A stretch of 64,000 nt of DNA, taken from assembly GCA_001972305.1 (NCBI GenBank), contig BDDD01000025.1:784850-848849 (forward strand). The letters run 5' to 3'. Positions within the stretch are counted from its first letter, which is position 1; each line of letters opens with the position of its first letter. The notes under the pieces were generated by a model that was not told the origin of the DNA, did no database searches, and was given only the letters and a program-made list of their open reading frames with translations. The position numbers and the translations under genes are program-made. This stretch comes from Cephalotus follicularis. Lineage: Eukaryota > Streptophyta > Magnoliopsida > Oxalidales > Cephalotaceae. Below, in pieces: positions 24,331 to 35,107 of the stretch.

Positions 24331-25559
24331 CTATGGACATTGTATTTCAGGATCATTAGCTTGAACAGGAACGGATAGGTCCTCAACTTGTGGTTCATTA
24401 GATCGCTCATCTAGCTCTATCATGCTCCCACTACTGTCTTCCAATAGGAAGTCGTTCTCAAGAAAAGTAGCTTGCCTGGCTACAAACACTTTATTGTCAA
24501 GTGGGTAATAGAAATAATATCCTCTTGTTTCCTTAGGATATCCCACAAGTTTACATTTTATGGATCTGCAGTCCAATTTATCTGCTACTGTCTGCTTGAC
24601 ATATGCAGGGCAGCTCCATATTCTCAGGTAACTTAGATTGGGTTTCTTCCCATTCCATATCTCATATGGGGTATTGGGAGCAGATTTTGTTGGAGACCTG
24701 TTCAATATGATAACAGCAGTCTCCAAGGCAAAACCCTAGAAAGACAGTGGAAGTCCAGCATCACTCATCATGCTGCGCACCATGTTAAGCAAGGTACGAT
24801 TTCTCCTTTCATATACACCATTATGCTGTGGTGTTCCAGGAGGCATCCACTGAGAGATAATCCCATTATCTCTGAGATAAGTTAAGAACTCGATGGAGAG
24901 ATACTCACCTCCTCGATCTGATCAAAGAGTCTTCAAAGTTTTACAGTCTGTTTCTCTACTTCTTGTCTGAATTCCTTGAACTTCTCAAACGGTTCATATT
25001 TGTGCCGCATGAGGCATAAATAACCAAAATGAGAATGATCATCTGTAAAGGTTATGAAGTAGGAATATCCACTTCGGGCATCAACTATCATTGGTCCACA
25101 CACATCAATGTGCACTAGACCTAACAGTTCTGGGGACCTTTCCCCTTTCCCTATGAAGGGAGATTTGGTCATTTTGCCTTTGAAACAGTGTTCACAAGTT
25201 GGAAATGGTTGATACTCTGAAAAATCAAAGTATCCATCCGAGATCAACCGGCGTACTCTTTTCTTAATGATATGACCAAGTCTGTAGTGCCATAGGTAAT
25301 ATTGATTACTTTCATCTCTCTTTCTTCTATTGTCTTTTTGTATATTGAAAACAATCTCATGGTTTCTCAATACATATAATCCATCATGAAGGAAACATTT
25401 TGCATAAATCATATCATTTAATAAAATAGAACAACACTTGTCTTTAAAAATAATATGAAAACCTTTAGCATCTAATGTTGGAATAGAAATGATATTACGC
25501 AAAATGTGAGGTGAATAAATGCATTGTTTGAGTACAAAGCTCTGGCCCGAAGGCAACAA
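24331..25559 (-). pseudogene. copia2 pol: integrase
   Basis: 25559-24933 contains the GAG-pre-integrase HHCC zinc region (LWHYRLGHIIKKRV, CEHCFKGKMTKSPF), first catalytic Asp in HIDVCGPM and FITFTDDHSHFGYL. On the same strand at about 24930 the SDRGGEY motif with the second Asp follows a stop that replaces the preceding Arg codon (TGA). 24726-24331 holds the C-terminal ETAVIILNRSPTKSAPNTPY, EIWNGKKPNLSYLRIWSCPA and KCKLVGYPKETRGYYFY. Inactive through stops. Confidence 0.9.
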
Positions 25560-25571
25560 AATACTAACTGA

Positions 25572-25868
25572 TCATACAGCTATGGCTTCAAAAACTGAGC
25601 CATCCGCAAGCCATAGATCTCCCTCACCCTTCTCAAGGTTTCTTCTTTCCATGAGGGCCTGTAAATTAGAGCATATGTGAGTAGCACATCCACTGTTTAA
25701 AATCCAGGAAGATGAGTTAGGAATGTACATATTCACCTCTATATAAGACAAATAAGGCATACCTTTGCCAATTGACTTCAGGAATGTCTCACAATTCCTT
25801 TTCCAATGTCCCGACTTCACACAGTAGAAGCACGGTCCCTTAGCAAGAGGTTCTGAGGTACTCTCCAC
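25572..25868 (-). pseudogene. copia2 zinc knuckle and protease
   Basis: Residues 13-26 form a CX2CX4HX4C nucleocapsid knuckle (CFYCVKSGHWKRNC). Residues 55-65 give WILNSGCATHI, the copia protease site, in which the catalytic Asp of D-S-G is Asn (codon AAC at 25695-25697). Such a protease could not process Gag-Pol. Confidence 0.88.
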
Positions 25869-25899
25869 AGCAGGTACAACTCTTGCAACAACATCGGGT

Positions 25900-26690
25900 G
25901 CAGCAACAGCTTGCTGTTTGGTCTGATTTGGTGGTCTGGCTACCCCTGGCTTGAAAGACGCCTGTCATGGTAGCATCGTACCACTTTTAGCCTTCTTTTT
26001 TGCAGAGGCTGACTTTCCCTTCCTCTTGGGCCTACGGGATTGCCCTACCATCATGACTGGGGTCTTTCCTTTCTACATGTTCACTTACTCTTCCCTCATC
26101 ATGTTTAGGAGGTCAGCCAAAGTAGCTGATATCCTATTCATGTTAAAGTTGGTGATGAAACAAGATAAGGAAGGCGGGAGCAAATGAAGGATAAGATCAA
26201 TTCTCAATTCAGAATCCTGAATGGTGCCTAGAGCTTCCATACGTTCAATCGCATTGATCATCTTGAGCACATGATCATTTACTAAAGATCCTTCAGCCAT
26301 TTTTGTGCCATACAGCTCAGCCGTGAGCTGGAACCAAGCGTTTCTACTATTCTCTCCGTATAACTCGCGGAGATGTTGTAGAATAGCCCCAGAGTCTCAC
26401 ATCCCATCATGCTAGACTTGTAAGGCATTGCTCATTGATGCCATTATGCAGCTTCTGACTTTCTTTTCATCAACCACCCATTTCTTATAAATGGCATGAT
26501 CTTCGGTTTAGGCATCTTCAGCAGGCAGTGTTGGCATAAGGGCCTCTAGGACATAATCTATGTCATCAAAATTCAAAACAATTCTGGCATTCCGTAGCTA
26601 GTCTACATAATTTGGACCTGTCAGCTAATTCTTCTCAAGAATTACAACGAGTAGGTTTGTTATTGCGATGTCTGTAGATATAAAAAGAAG
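25900..26690 (-). pseudogene. copia2 gag
   Basis: On the minus strand LRNARIVLNFDDIDYVLEAL, WVVDEKKVRSCIMASMSNAL and (26300-26085) MAEGSLVNDHVLKMINAIER are a copia gag of the UBN2/retrotran_gag kind. Stops are visible near 26500-26640. The likely start codon near 26680 reads ATA before TCTACAGACATCGC, consistent with a lost ATG. The last part down to 25900 is basic and leads to the zinc knuckle. Confidence 0.8.
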
Positions 26691-28325
26691 ACAACAATTA
26701 TTAAATCAAATAAATTCAATTTTAATGTTTAAAACCATAAGATTTGGTCTTTAATCTTTTAGGTATATATGCCTCTTAGGATCCCACTATTTTACGCGAA
26801 TCCCATAACCCTCATAAATATGGAAGACGAGAAATAACAATCCAAGTTTCATGGATCTCATTTCAGAGTGGGGATCGGAGTCCTGCAACATATTTAGTAT
26901 AACCTTGACAGGGGCCAAAACATTATATTGAATCTTGCAGTTAGACAAAACTCTTGGCAACCATGCAATATCATGATTCACAATCATTGCTTTTTCCTCT
27001 AGTGTACATATGACCTGGACGGGGGCCAAAATGCCATATGTATCCTGGTCAAGTTTAACCTACCATCGAACACACGACGAATCAATGAATGTGAATCTTG
27101 ACGGGGGCCAAAACATTCACATCCATAATTCATCTGCATGCACAATCTCATGTTCAACTTATACAGATGTTCCCAGAAAAGATAAGCCTTGACGAGGGCC
27201 AAAACACTCACAATTTGCAAGAGCATTTATATCAGTTGCAATGGCAAAAGGCAATGACCAAATACTATCTTTTTCCCATTTCGCTTTAACTTGATATCAT
27301 GGTATGAATGAGGAATAATAATATAACTCTTATTATTTTTAGCCGACTCGTTATTAATCAAATTACAGGTAGATGGCATCTAATGGAGAGCCCGTTGGAA
27401 CCTCTAGAGAAAAATTTAGACATGCATCGCATACATACTAAAAACTAATGGCAGTTTATGGACTTTACTACTGCAACTTGTTTGGCTTTCAAACAAGTTG
27501 TTGGTCTCATTCATAGGTATGTTATTACAATCATACGTTTACTTCCCATACATGCATGGGTCTTGTAATATCTTCGCTCTTCCCAAACTTGCTTCCGCTG
27601 CGAAACTCACTCTTCAATTACATAAACTGACTATAAACTACAGAAACCTTAAAATTAAATCAAGGGGAGTTACAAGGAGGTGGAAAAGAATTAAAGATAC
27701 AATTCAAGAGAGAGAAGAGAGACACGCAGGTCTCAAAATATTACAACCCGAAACTTATGAATATAAAACACACATTCAATAATTGAATTAAATAAGACAA
27801 ACTAGGTCAAGTCCATAACCTTACCATCATGCAAAATTATAATTCAATCTCATTGAATTACTTTATAACCTTGATAGATATGCTTCTATAAACATAGAAA
27901 ATTAATTGGGTAATGAAGAAAAACTCTTTTTCTAAATTTTGAGTTGAACAGTCGACGCTTTTGACATAAGCGTCGATGGTGTTTGCTTAAGCGTCGACGG
28001 TTGTGTCAACGCTTTGCGCAGTTTATCCATGATTTAATACAGAAACTTATTTTGCACCTTAAGCATCGACAGTTTTCTCAAACTATTGCCGCTTAACTTT
28101 TAAGTGTCAAAGGTTTACTCTAAACCGTTTGCGCTTAACGCTCAACTGTGCTTTTGATCGTAGCGGTATTGTCTAGCTGTCAACGGTTTGCTCGAAATCG
28201 TCGACTGTTGCACAGTTGTAGGAAATTATACAATCGTATCCCATGCTTCCGTCTCACGGATTTAACACAAACAATTCAAGATATCATCATCAACATGATT
28301 TTAACTGTATATATGCATCAAGATC
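26691..28325 (-). other. Untranslated leader of copia2 with two repeat systems
   Basis: No coding domain. Near gag there are four copies of CTTGACGGGGGCCAAAAC (26903, 27014, 27096, 27186, spaced 111, 82 and 90 bases). Near the LTR (27950-28205) there are several GTCGAC-core palindromes, for example AAGCGTCGACGG and AGTCGACGCTTTTGAC. It may include older inserted sequence that I cannot delimit. Confidence 0.65.
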
Positions 28326-28338
28326 GTTTTGATACCAA
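28325..28338 (-). other. Primer binding site of copia2
   Basis: On the minus strand TTGGTATCAAAACGATC lies two bases after the 5' LTR. The TGGTATCA part fits initiator Met tRNA; later bases diverge. Confidence 0.7.
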
Positions 28339-28340
28339 TT

Positions 28341-30085
28341 TGTTGGAACCTTATGGTGATCAAACAATAAAAATAACTAGATGAAAACAACCATAATATG
28401 TATATATTGTGTTATCATCTCATGATTATCAAGCCATATGATTCATTCGTAGGATCTTTTGAGCATACATATACAGTTAGATATACAAATATCAATAAGG
28501 AGGAGTGGGCATAATTACTCACATGATTGGAGCGGCTCCTTCCTTCTTCCTTTGCATCTTGTTGCTTCAAAAAGCACAGGTTCCTTGTTTCTTTGAAACG
28601 GTTCTAGCCTTCAAGTGTAGAAGGCCTCCAAGGTATCCATACCAAGCTTCAGTCTCCAACACACCAAGTTTTTCAAACATTCAACTCTTGATTGTATATA
28701 AGAGAGAGAGAGAAGGAGAGAGGCCGACTAGGAGAGAGTAGAAAACGTGTTGTATTCTTGGCTGCCTGACCAAAACGTATTCTCTCCTTTTTAATACACA
28801 AGCTTTCCTTATGTAACCAGCTTTCTTCGTTAAAAGGAATTCCTTTCCTTTTAAACATCTTTCTTTCTTTAATCACATTAAGGACATTTAATCTCATTAA
28901 ATGTAATTAAAAAATAATTATCCTAATTATTTTCTCTCATACTGGTGTCAGAAATATCAGCCTATATTGTGTGTGACCCTATGGGTTCACCATTACGCTG
29001 GCCGTAGGATTAAATCATGACACTCACGATTATCCGATTAAGTATTTATTATCACATAAAAAATATTCTCCCGGGAATTTCGAATTAAAACTCTTTTAAT
29101 TCTTTTCTTCCAAGATTAATTATCAATTTAATCTTAGGCATCCTACTGGTCGACATCGACATCTAGCAATGCATAACGACCCTCGGGTAATAAGAATTAT
29201 CTGCGAACCATGATTTACAGGTACATGCACGTATAGTCCCTCCATTGACAATGCTTTGATTAAATCTAGCGTACGGATTATATCAGACCCTAATAATTTA
29301 ATCTTTAGCCTCGTGACTATCTTTTGTCAGCATTAAATAATATTAGAAGTGCCCCTCTAATATTCTACCAATGATATCACACTCCTGATATCGTGGCTAG
29401 CCTGACCAGGCACTTTATCGCTAAACAAAATCATCCTGAGAATAATCTTCTTTTACTAGAAGCAATGGATTCATTATTGCTCATTCACATGCCTCCATAC
29501 ATAAGCATACTATGTCCAACTAATGCCTGTATACACTTCATTGAATATGTATTTAAGCACAATAACAACACAACACCCTATGTACAAGATATCCAGTGAC
29601 GGCTCATGTCCAAAGACCACATGCACTACTGTAAAACTAGAATTCTGTCAGACATGTAAGTAAAACTCGATACAGATATTCTATCAACAGTCACCTTCAG
29701 TGAACTCAATAAGCAACCAACGAGCACCCACGCAGTTGTCATAGCATTATACATGCGAGTGAGTGTGAGATCAGTCACCCTTTGCTTACCGATCTGACAG
29801 TACGTGCTGGTCTATCCGGATTGATCATGCCCTGAGTGTCAATCTTATGATCAAGAAGATTTGAAATAAAGTATACCGAGATACCAACTCTCACATCATG
29901 ATCTCATCATGAACTTGGTTGTCTAACTTCATTCCAGGACATTCATTTATTATTAATCATGTATTAAAGAATTGAAATCATAGCCCTTGATAAAATATAA
30001 ACATCTTTATTGAATTTATAAATCGTTTTATACAATATAGAGTGAATACAAGCTCAACACTGGCTTGCGGGCTTTATCTCTAACA
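28341..30085 (-). repeat. 5' LTR of copia2 (1.75 kb)
   Basis: Plus-strand ends TGTTGGAACC and TCTCTAACA, perfectly typical copia LTR termini. A TATA-like TATTAAAAAGG on the minus strand occurs near 28783-28796. Contains GGTCGACATCGACATC around 29149. Confidence 0.92.
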
Positions 30086-30239
30086 AGGTTCACCGACTAC
30101 AAAAACCCTTCATGGCTCAACAATGTCAAGCCAAGCTATGACCTTAGAGGTTTGCAACTGTAAAAACCCCTTGGAAGATTTAGTATTGAAAACTATTTGT
30201 TTCAGAGAAGGATTCACGTAGTTTGCATGGCCTTAGAGT

Positions 30240-30680
30240 TTCCTAAGTCCTAATGTCAGACTTAAGCTTTAAGCTCTGACCTCTTCCTCTGAGGTCTGCC
30301 TTCAAGTCTTGAGGTCAGACTTCGAGCTTTGAGCCTTGATGCTTGCCTTGACCTCTACCTCCGAAGTCTGCCTTCAAGCGTTGAGGTCAAACTTCGAGCT
30401 TTGAGGTCTGATGCCTACCTCTGACCTCTACCTCCGAAATCTGCCTTCAAGCCTTGAGGTCATACTTCAAGCTGCAGGAGCTCTAACCTCTCCTCCGAGG
30501 TCTGGCTTCTAGCTCTGAGGTCTGCCCTTAAGTACCGAGATCTACCTTCATGTACTAAGGTCTGCCCTCACGTACCGAGGTCTACCTTCATGTACTGAGG
30601 TTTGCCCTCACGCACAGAGGTTTGCCTTTATGTAATGACGTCTGCCCTTCACAGCCTGAGCCCTGCCTTGGCATTCTGAG
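30240..30680. repeat. Degenerate GAGGTCTGM(C/T)TTC repeats in LTR C
   Basis: Repeated blocks built from GAGGTCTGCCTTCAAGC and ACTTCGAGCTTTGAG, more diverged than the same array in LTR E (62481-62720), where the period is 60 bases. Confidence 0.85.
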
Positions 30681-31931
30681 CTCTATAGTCAATAATTGCT
30701 TAAGGCGTCGATGACTACCTCTCAAGAAAACACCAATGCAATTTGTAGTTCAATCTAACACTCGATCGAAGGGAGCTACTAACTCCAATGGTCGATCATG
30801 ACTCAGAAACAAATTAAACATTAAGATCCATACTCGTGGATCCAGAATCAGCAGAGGGAAAGAGATTCGGGTCTATAACCTCAAAATCTCAATCCTCTCT
30901 CAGGTTGCTATCTTAGTCGGCTATTTAACAAATCAAACCTCCTAATCCATTCATCTAGATCTGATCTATAAGCTCATAGCAATACAAATCATTCAAGGCA
31001 TATCTGTAAAACTTACCTCGATAACGGTTGGGTTTGCAGATTTGGAAGAACTGGCTGCTATAACCGTGATCTGGTCCTTCCCTCAGGCTCTCACGCTGGT
31101 ACTAGCCAAAGACTCCTTCTTTACTTGATTCCGCCCACACTCTCTCTAAGACCGATGCTGAAAGCGAAGCTCTAAGATTCGACGTTGAGGGGAAAGAAGG
31201 AGAAACGGTGAGGAAGAGATGTCTCTCATTGAACGGCTAGAAGTAATCACCCACGGTTCGTCTCTCTCTCACTCCAGAACAGGAGGCGAGAATCAGTCAA
31301 GTAACAATGGTTAGTTGCCTCCCACATTGTGCCCAAAAGCTTCTTAAAGAAGCTACTAGATTGATATTGGATACAGGACACTTGGCAAGATATTATGGTG
31401 GAGACATGTCATGTTACCATACCATTGCATATTATCATTTAATACGAAAATTTATACAAGACGCGGGGCTTACATATGTCCTAATGGGTTGTATGGCTAA
31501 CCCTTTCTTCGGGATGGGGCTCCTATACTGTGTTCAGGTACGGATGGTTCAGGGGCAAGTGGCAGTGTCCAAGGATAGAAAGATCAGTGACAGCAGGGTT
31601 GCACAGAGCATTGATGTTTTGCTTTATATTTTTCTATTCGGATTATATAAGACAATATGGGATTTATGTTATGAATGGATTTGTATTAAAATAAGATATA
31701 TGTATTGAATGTTTATGCATTGTGAGGATTATGATTTGTATGATATAAGATGGTAAGGTATTGATGTTTAAGTGTGGTTGAATGGACACGCACATATGTT
31801 ATGTTAAAGTTTTAAATTATTACGATTTTTCGTTGAATAGAATAGACTTACTAGTACCCAACTCATGGATTAAGTGATCAAACGGATGTTTGGTGGCGTC
31901 TCGAACCCCCTACGGGTTCAGGGTGTCATAC

Positions 31932-32880
31932 AAAATACCTTCATTCGCTTTTGAATCATACTTACCAAGATGATCCTTACCATTTTTATGAATGACGCAT
32001 TTACATCCAAAGATATGAAAGCAACTAATGTTAGGCTTTCTCTCCCTCCATAACTCATGTGGACTCTTTTTGAGAATTGACCTTATTGATATTCTATTTA
32101 AAATATAAGATGAAGTATTTATAGTTTCAGCCCAAAAATACTTTGGTAAATTATTTTTGCAAAGCATAATTCTTGCCATCTCATCCATTTTGTGGAGGAG
32201 TTCTAGGCTTTGAAAACTCATGTTTAAGACAATTTTCATTACAAAATTCTTCAAACAAATGATTTTCAAATTCTTTGCCATGATTACTTCTAATTTTCAA
32301 AAATAGAAGTACCTTTCTTTTTTTGAACACAATTACAAAATTTTGAAAATTCTTTAAACACTTCACTTTTGTAAGCAAGAAATAAAGTCCATGTGTATCT
32401 AGAGTAGTCATCAATGATAACAAAAGCATATGACTTGCCACCAAGACTTCTTATATCAATTGGTCTAAATAAATCAATATGCAATAGTTGTAGAGACTAT
32501 TTTTACTCTTAAAAGAAGTTCTTGTTTGCTTTCCTCGTTGACATGCTTCACATATTTGATTCTTTTGAAAAGATATTTTTGGAAGACCTTTAACTAAACC
32601 AAGTGTAAGAGTTTTTAAAAGAATTTTCATATTAATATGTCAAAGGCTCCTATGCAAACTATCCTCGCTTATGGATACATGACATTTAACATTTTAAATC
32701 AACAATATAAACATTGCCTTCTCTATATCTAATAAACTTGGTAGAGTTATCACTAGTTTCTACTACTTTACAATGTCCTTTTTCAAAAAAGACTATACAA
32801 CTTTTGTCACATAATTGACTTATGCTCAAGAAGTTGTGTTTGAGTCCTTCCACATGCAAAACATTATTAATAGTAGTAAG
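31932..32880 (-). pseudogene. copia1 pol: integrase, part right of insertion B
   Basis: 32484-32290 carries HIDLFRPIDIRSLGGKSYAF and VIIDDYSRYTWTLF, the first catalytic Asp region. 32444-32181 carries LKIRSNHGKEFENHLFEEFC, where the second catalytic Asp of RSD is Asn, and ends TPPQNG. 32281-31932 continues MDEMARIMLCKNNLPKYFW, ILKKSPHELWRERKPNISCF and SKANEGI, then B. The stretch 32485-32880 is the degraded pre-integrase zinc region. Confidence 0.87.
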
Positions 32881-33301
32881 TATGGGTAGGAATTAAATTC
32901 AAAAAACTGAGGATCCAAACTGATTCTATATGAACCTGGTAGATCGAATCAGATTTTTTCTATACCCGGTTTCGGTTTTAGATTGTAAATTTCAAAACCT
33001 GTCATGTCCGGTTCGGTTTTAGATTTTTTAATTCACAATTCAGCCATACCGAATCAGATTGGGTTTTGCAGAAAATCCGATCTGGTCAAATTCCACCATT
33101 TTTGGCTATTAATCCCGAAAAACTGATCTAATCTAAACCCACCGATTCAATTTTTTCTCTACCTAGTTTTGGTTTCAGATTGTAAATTTTATAACATGGG
33201 GTGCTCGGTTCGGCTTTGGGTTCTATAATTTACAATCTGGCCATGTTAGATAAGATCAAGTTTTACAAAAAACCCGACCAGATTTGATTCGATTCCAACC
33301 C
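32881..33301. mobile_element. Small TIR element (Mutator-like MITE candidate) in copia1
   Basis: About 420 bp with imperfect terminal inverted repeats (TGGGTAGGAATTAAATTC and, inverted, GGGTTGGAATCGAATC) flanked by the direct repeat TAGTAGTAAG (about 32871-32880 and 33302-33311). A 9-10 base duplication suggests a Mutator-like element. It is rich in GGTTCGGTTTT-type blocks and codes for nothing. Confidence 0.68.
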
Positions 33302-33311
33302 TAGTAGTAAG

Positions 33312-33572
33312 ATGGTTACCTTTGGATCCCATACCAACAATATTTCCTTTAGCATTGTCTCCAAAAGTAACTTCTCTTCCATTCTTTGGTTCCAAAGTGA
33401 CGAATATATTTTTGTCACCAGTCTTGTGTTTTGAGCACCTGCTATCAAGATACCAGCATGTTTTTCTTGAAGATGTGTTTAAACACAACTCCGAGTCACT
33501 TTCATATTCATCTTTGAAAGCCATTAATGCTAGTTGAGCTTCTTCATCGTTTGATTCCTCATCGGAACTCAA
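33312..33572 (-). pseudogene. copia1 protease region
   Basis: The frame from 33572 includes an acidic stretch (MSSDEESNDEEAQLALMAF) and the protease core CWYLDSRCSKHKTGD, where D-S-G is D-S-R. It is truncated by the small TIR element, and its last residues in the long frame belong to that element. Confidence 0.83.
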
Positions 33573-33995
33573 TTTATCACTACCACTTCAAGTAGCAATC
33601 ATAACTTACTTCTTTCTAGAATACTCTTTCTTGTTCAGTTTTGAACATTCATTCTTAAAATGTCCGGGTTTGTTACATTCAAAGCATGTTAATTCTTCCT
33701 TCTTCGGTACTTGTTTGGAAGATTACCCCATTTTGAAACTTTCTTCTGGTGATGAGTGCTATCTTCATCACTTCCTTCATCACTATCTTCTTTGGATTTG
33801 AAAGCAATAATTTTCTTCTTTTTGAGATTTTTTTTCTTCATCCTCATCTTGAAGCTTTATGGTCATTTCATGTGTCATGAGTGATCCAAGAAGTTCTTCT
33901 AGCGGTAATTCATTGAGGTTGTTAACTTCCTCAATTGTGATAACTTTAGGCATCCAACTTTTGCTAGACACCTAAGAATCTTTCTCACCAATTCA
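33573..33995 (-). pseudogene. copia1 gag C-terminal part and zinc knuckle
   Basis: 33971-33783 reads SWMPKVITIEEVNNLNELPL and LLGSLMTHEMTIKLQDE, a well known copia gag segment. A knuckle CFECNKPGHFKNEC can be read on the minus strand near 33690-33645. Gag continues at 46137 beyond the 12-kb composite insertion. Confidence 0.87.
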
Positions 33996-34000
33996 CTATT

Positions 34001-34283
34001 TGTAACACCCGAGATTTTGCACGATGTAATATTTCAATTTTATTGAAATATTATTATTGAATTAATGAGAATGGCATAGATTTTGACTTAAATGATGCTT
34101 TCCAAAATTTAAAAGGTTAGATTTTGGAAGAAGGAATGATGGAGATGTTAAAGAAATTCTAAATGATGCAATTAGAGGCAAAACGATGCAGTTTTGGGCC
34201 AAACGCATCGATGTTTTTTTAAAGACGTCGACGCCTATGGGAAGAAGAGGCGCACGTAAGTGCATGTACATTCACGTCGATGG
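34001..34283 (+). repeat. Truncated LTR start of the gag-only composite
   Basis: Matches the first 280 bases of the LTR at 35108. At CACGTCGATG the match ends and gag sequence starts, the two sharing only ATG, so an internal deletion by microhomology removed most of the LTR, the PBS and the gag 5' half. Confidence 0.85.
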
Positions 34284-34740
34284 AGTTGGGAACTTTTGTG
34301 GAGGTTGCCCAAAAAGCAAGATTGCTGGAAACATAGCAAGTGAAGACCGCGCCGAGAGAGCTCGTATACAACAGAGTAACAAAACTTCCAAGCAATCTAG
34401 GCCAGCTTCATGTAAGTGGAAAAGTAGTGGTTCTCCAACAAAGTCGACAAAGAATGAATCTCAGCAATCTACTAATCAGGGCACTCCTAGTCAGGGGAGT
34501 AATGTTAGGACGGGAGTCTGTCCCCATTGTGACAGCAAGGGCCATCAAACAGAGGATTGCTGGTGGAAAAATGGGTCATGTATGAAGTGTGGAGCACCTG
34601 ACCATTTAAGGAGGGATTGTCCGATGAAGCAAGTGACGACACCCACTGGACCTGCAGGTGATGGTGGTTCTACAGCTGGACCTTCACAGCGGAGAGATAC
34701 CAGCAAAGGCATCATGAGAGGTACATTTTGCTATCTATGA
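34284..34740 (+). pseudogene. Gag C-terminal fragment (upstream copy)
   Basis: Nearly identical to 43284-43744. It contains both zinc knuckles (CPHCDSKGHQTEDC, CMKCGAPDHLRRDC) and ends at the same GTFCYL stop. It lacks the capsid N-terminal half. Base differences are few, so the two gag copies separated recently. Confidence 0.88.
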
Positions 34741-35107
34741 TGCATTGTTTTATCATATATTGAAATTGTTCTTGATTTATTAGACGATCAAATTTTGTTG
34801 AGCAAACGCTATGGATGCCAAGCTAGAACCTTCGGAGACTAAACTTGTAAGTACAAAGGTAAATGAACGTTGACGTAACAGTCTAATGAATGATCGAACG
34901 ATGGTTCGAACGAACGAGAGAATGAACGACCACCGCTTAGGTCAAATCTCGTGAATGAGACTTTGAGAGGAGTCAAGATCGTTAAGAAGAAGTTACGTGT
35001 GACACGAAGATGACAGAAAAGTTATGAGATGACTAAGGATGATACCCTTAATCATCCAGAGTATATTGAGGAAATTCGGGGACGAATTTCTTTGAAGGAG
35101 GGTGGAT
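34741..35107 (+). other. 3' untranslated region and polypurine tract, upstream copy
   Basis: Copy of 43745-44111. No coding sequence. It ends in TTTGAAGGAGGGTGGAT just before the LTR start at 35108. Confidence 0.82.

Larger units (their letters stand above)
18719..30085 (-). mobile_element. Ty1/copia retrotransposon copia2 (Tork-like), 11.4 kb including insertion J
   Basis: LTRs at 28341-30085 (5') and 18719-20462 (3') frame a minus-strand gag-pol: gag, zinc knuckle, protease, integrase, RT, RNase H. It sits in the minisatellite of LTR C. The left junction has lost the first few LTR bases together with one target copy; the right flank AGGTT is the probable duplication. Several catalytic residues are replaced and there are many stops, so it is not autonomous. 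Confidence 0.92.
17551..31474 (-). repeat. Solo LTR C (2.56 kb), interrupted by copia2
   Basis: On the minus strand it starts TGTAAGCCCCGCGTC at 31474 and ends GGGCGTGACA at 17551. A perfect TATGT target duplication sits at 17546-17550 and 31475-31479. The exact target in B is confirmed by comparison with family member D. Copia2 splits it at 18719-30085. It contains an 80-bp minisatellite (18350-18716) and CT-rich GAGGTCTG repeats (30240-30680). LTR E (49582 onward) is a family relative. No gene inside. Confidence 0.85.
15352..31931 (+). repeat. Solo LTR B (2.65 kb), interrupted by C
   Basis: Begins TGTAACTCCCC at 15352 and ends GGGTGTCATA at 31931. The target duplication is AAAAA (15347-15351) against CAAAA (31932-31936). 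Removing C (17551-31474 plus its duplicated TATGT) leaves about 2.65 kb with no internal gene, hence a solo LTR. LTR D (48386 onward) is the same family in the opposite orientation, which fixes the end and the junctions. It carries TTAGTCGACTAA-type palindromes at about 16230-16355. Bases 15352-17550 and 31480-31931 hold nothing else that I can support. Confidence 0.83.

Noticed and set aside
31307..31708. 133-codon plus-strand ORF beginning MVSCLPHCAQKLL
   Set aside because: It crosses the C/B boundary (31474) and so was created by insertion; no domain is recognisable.
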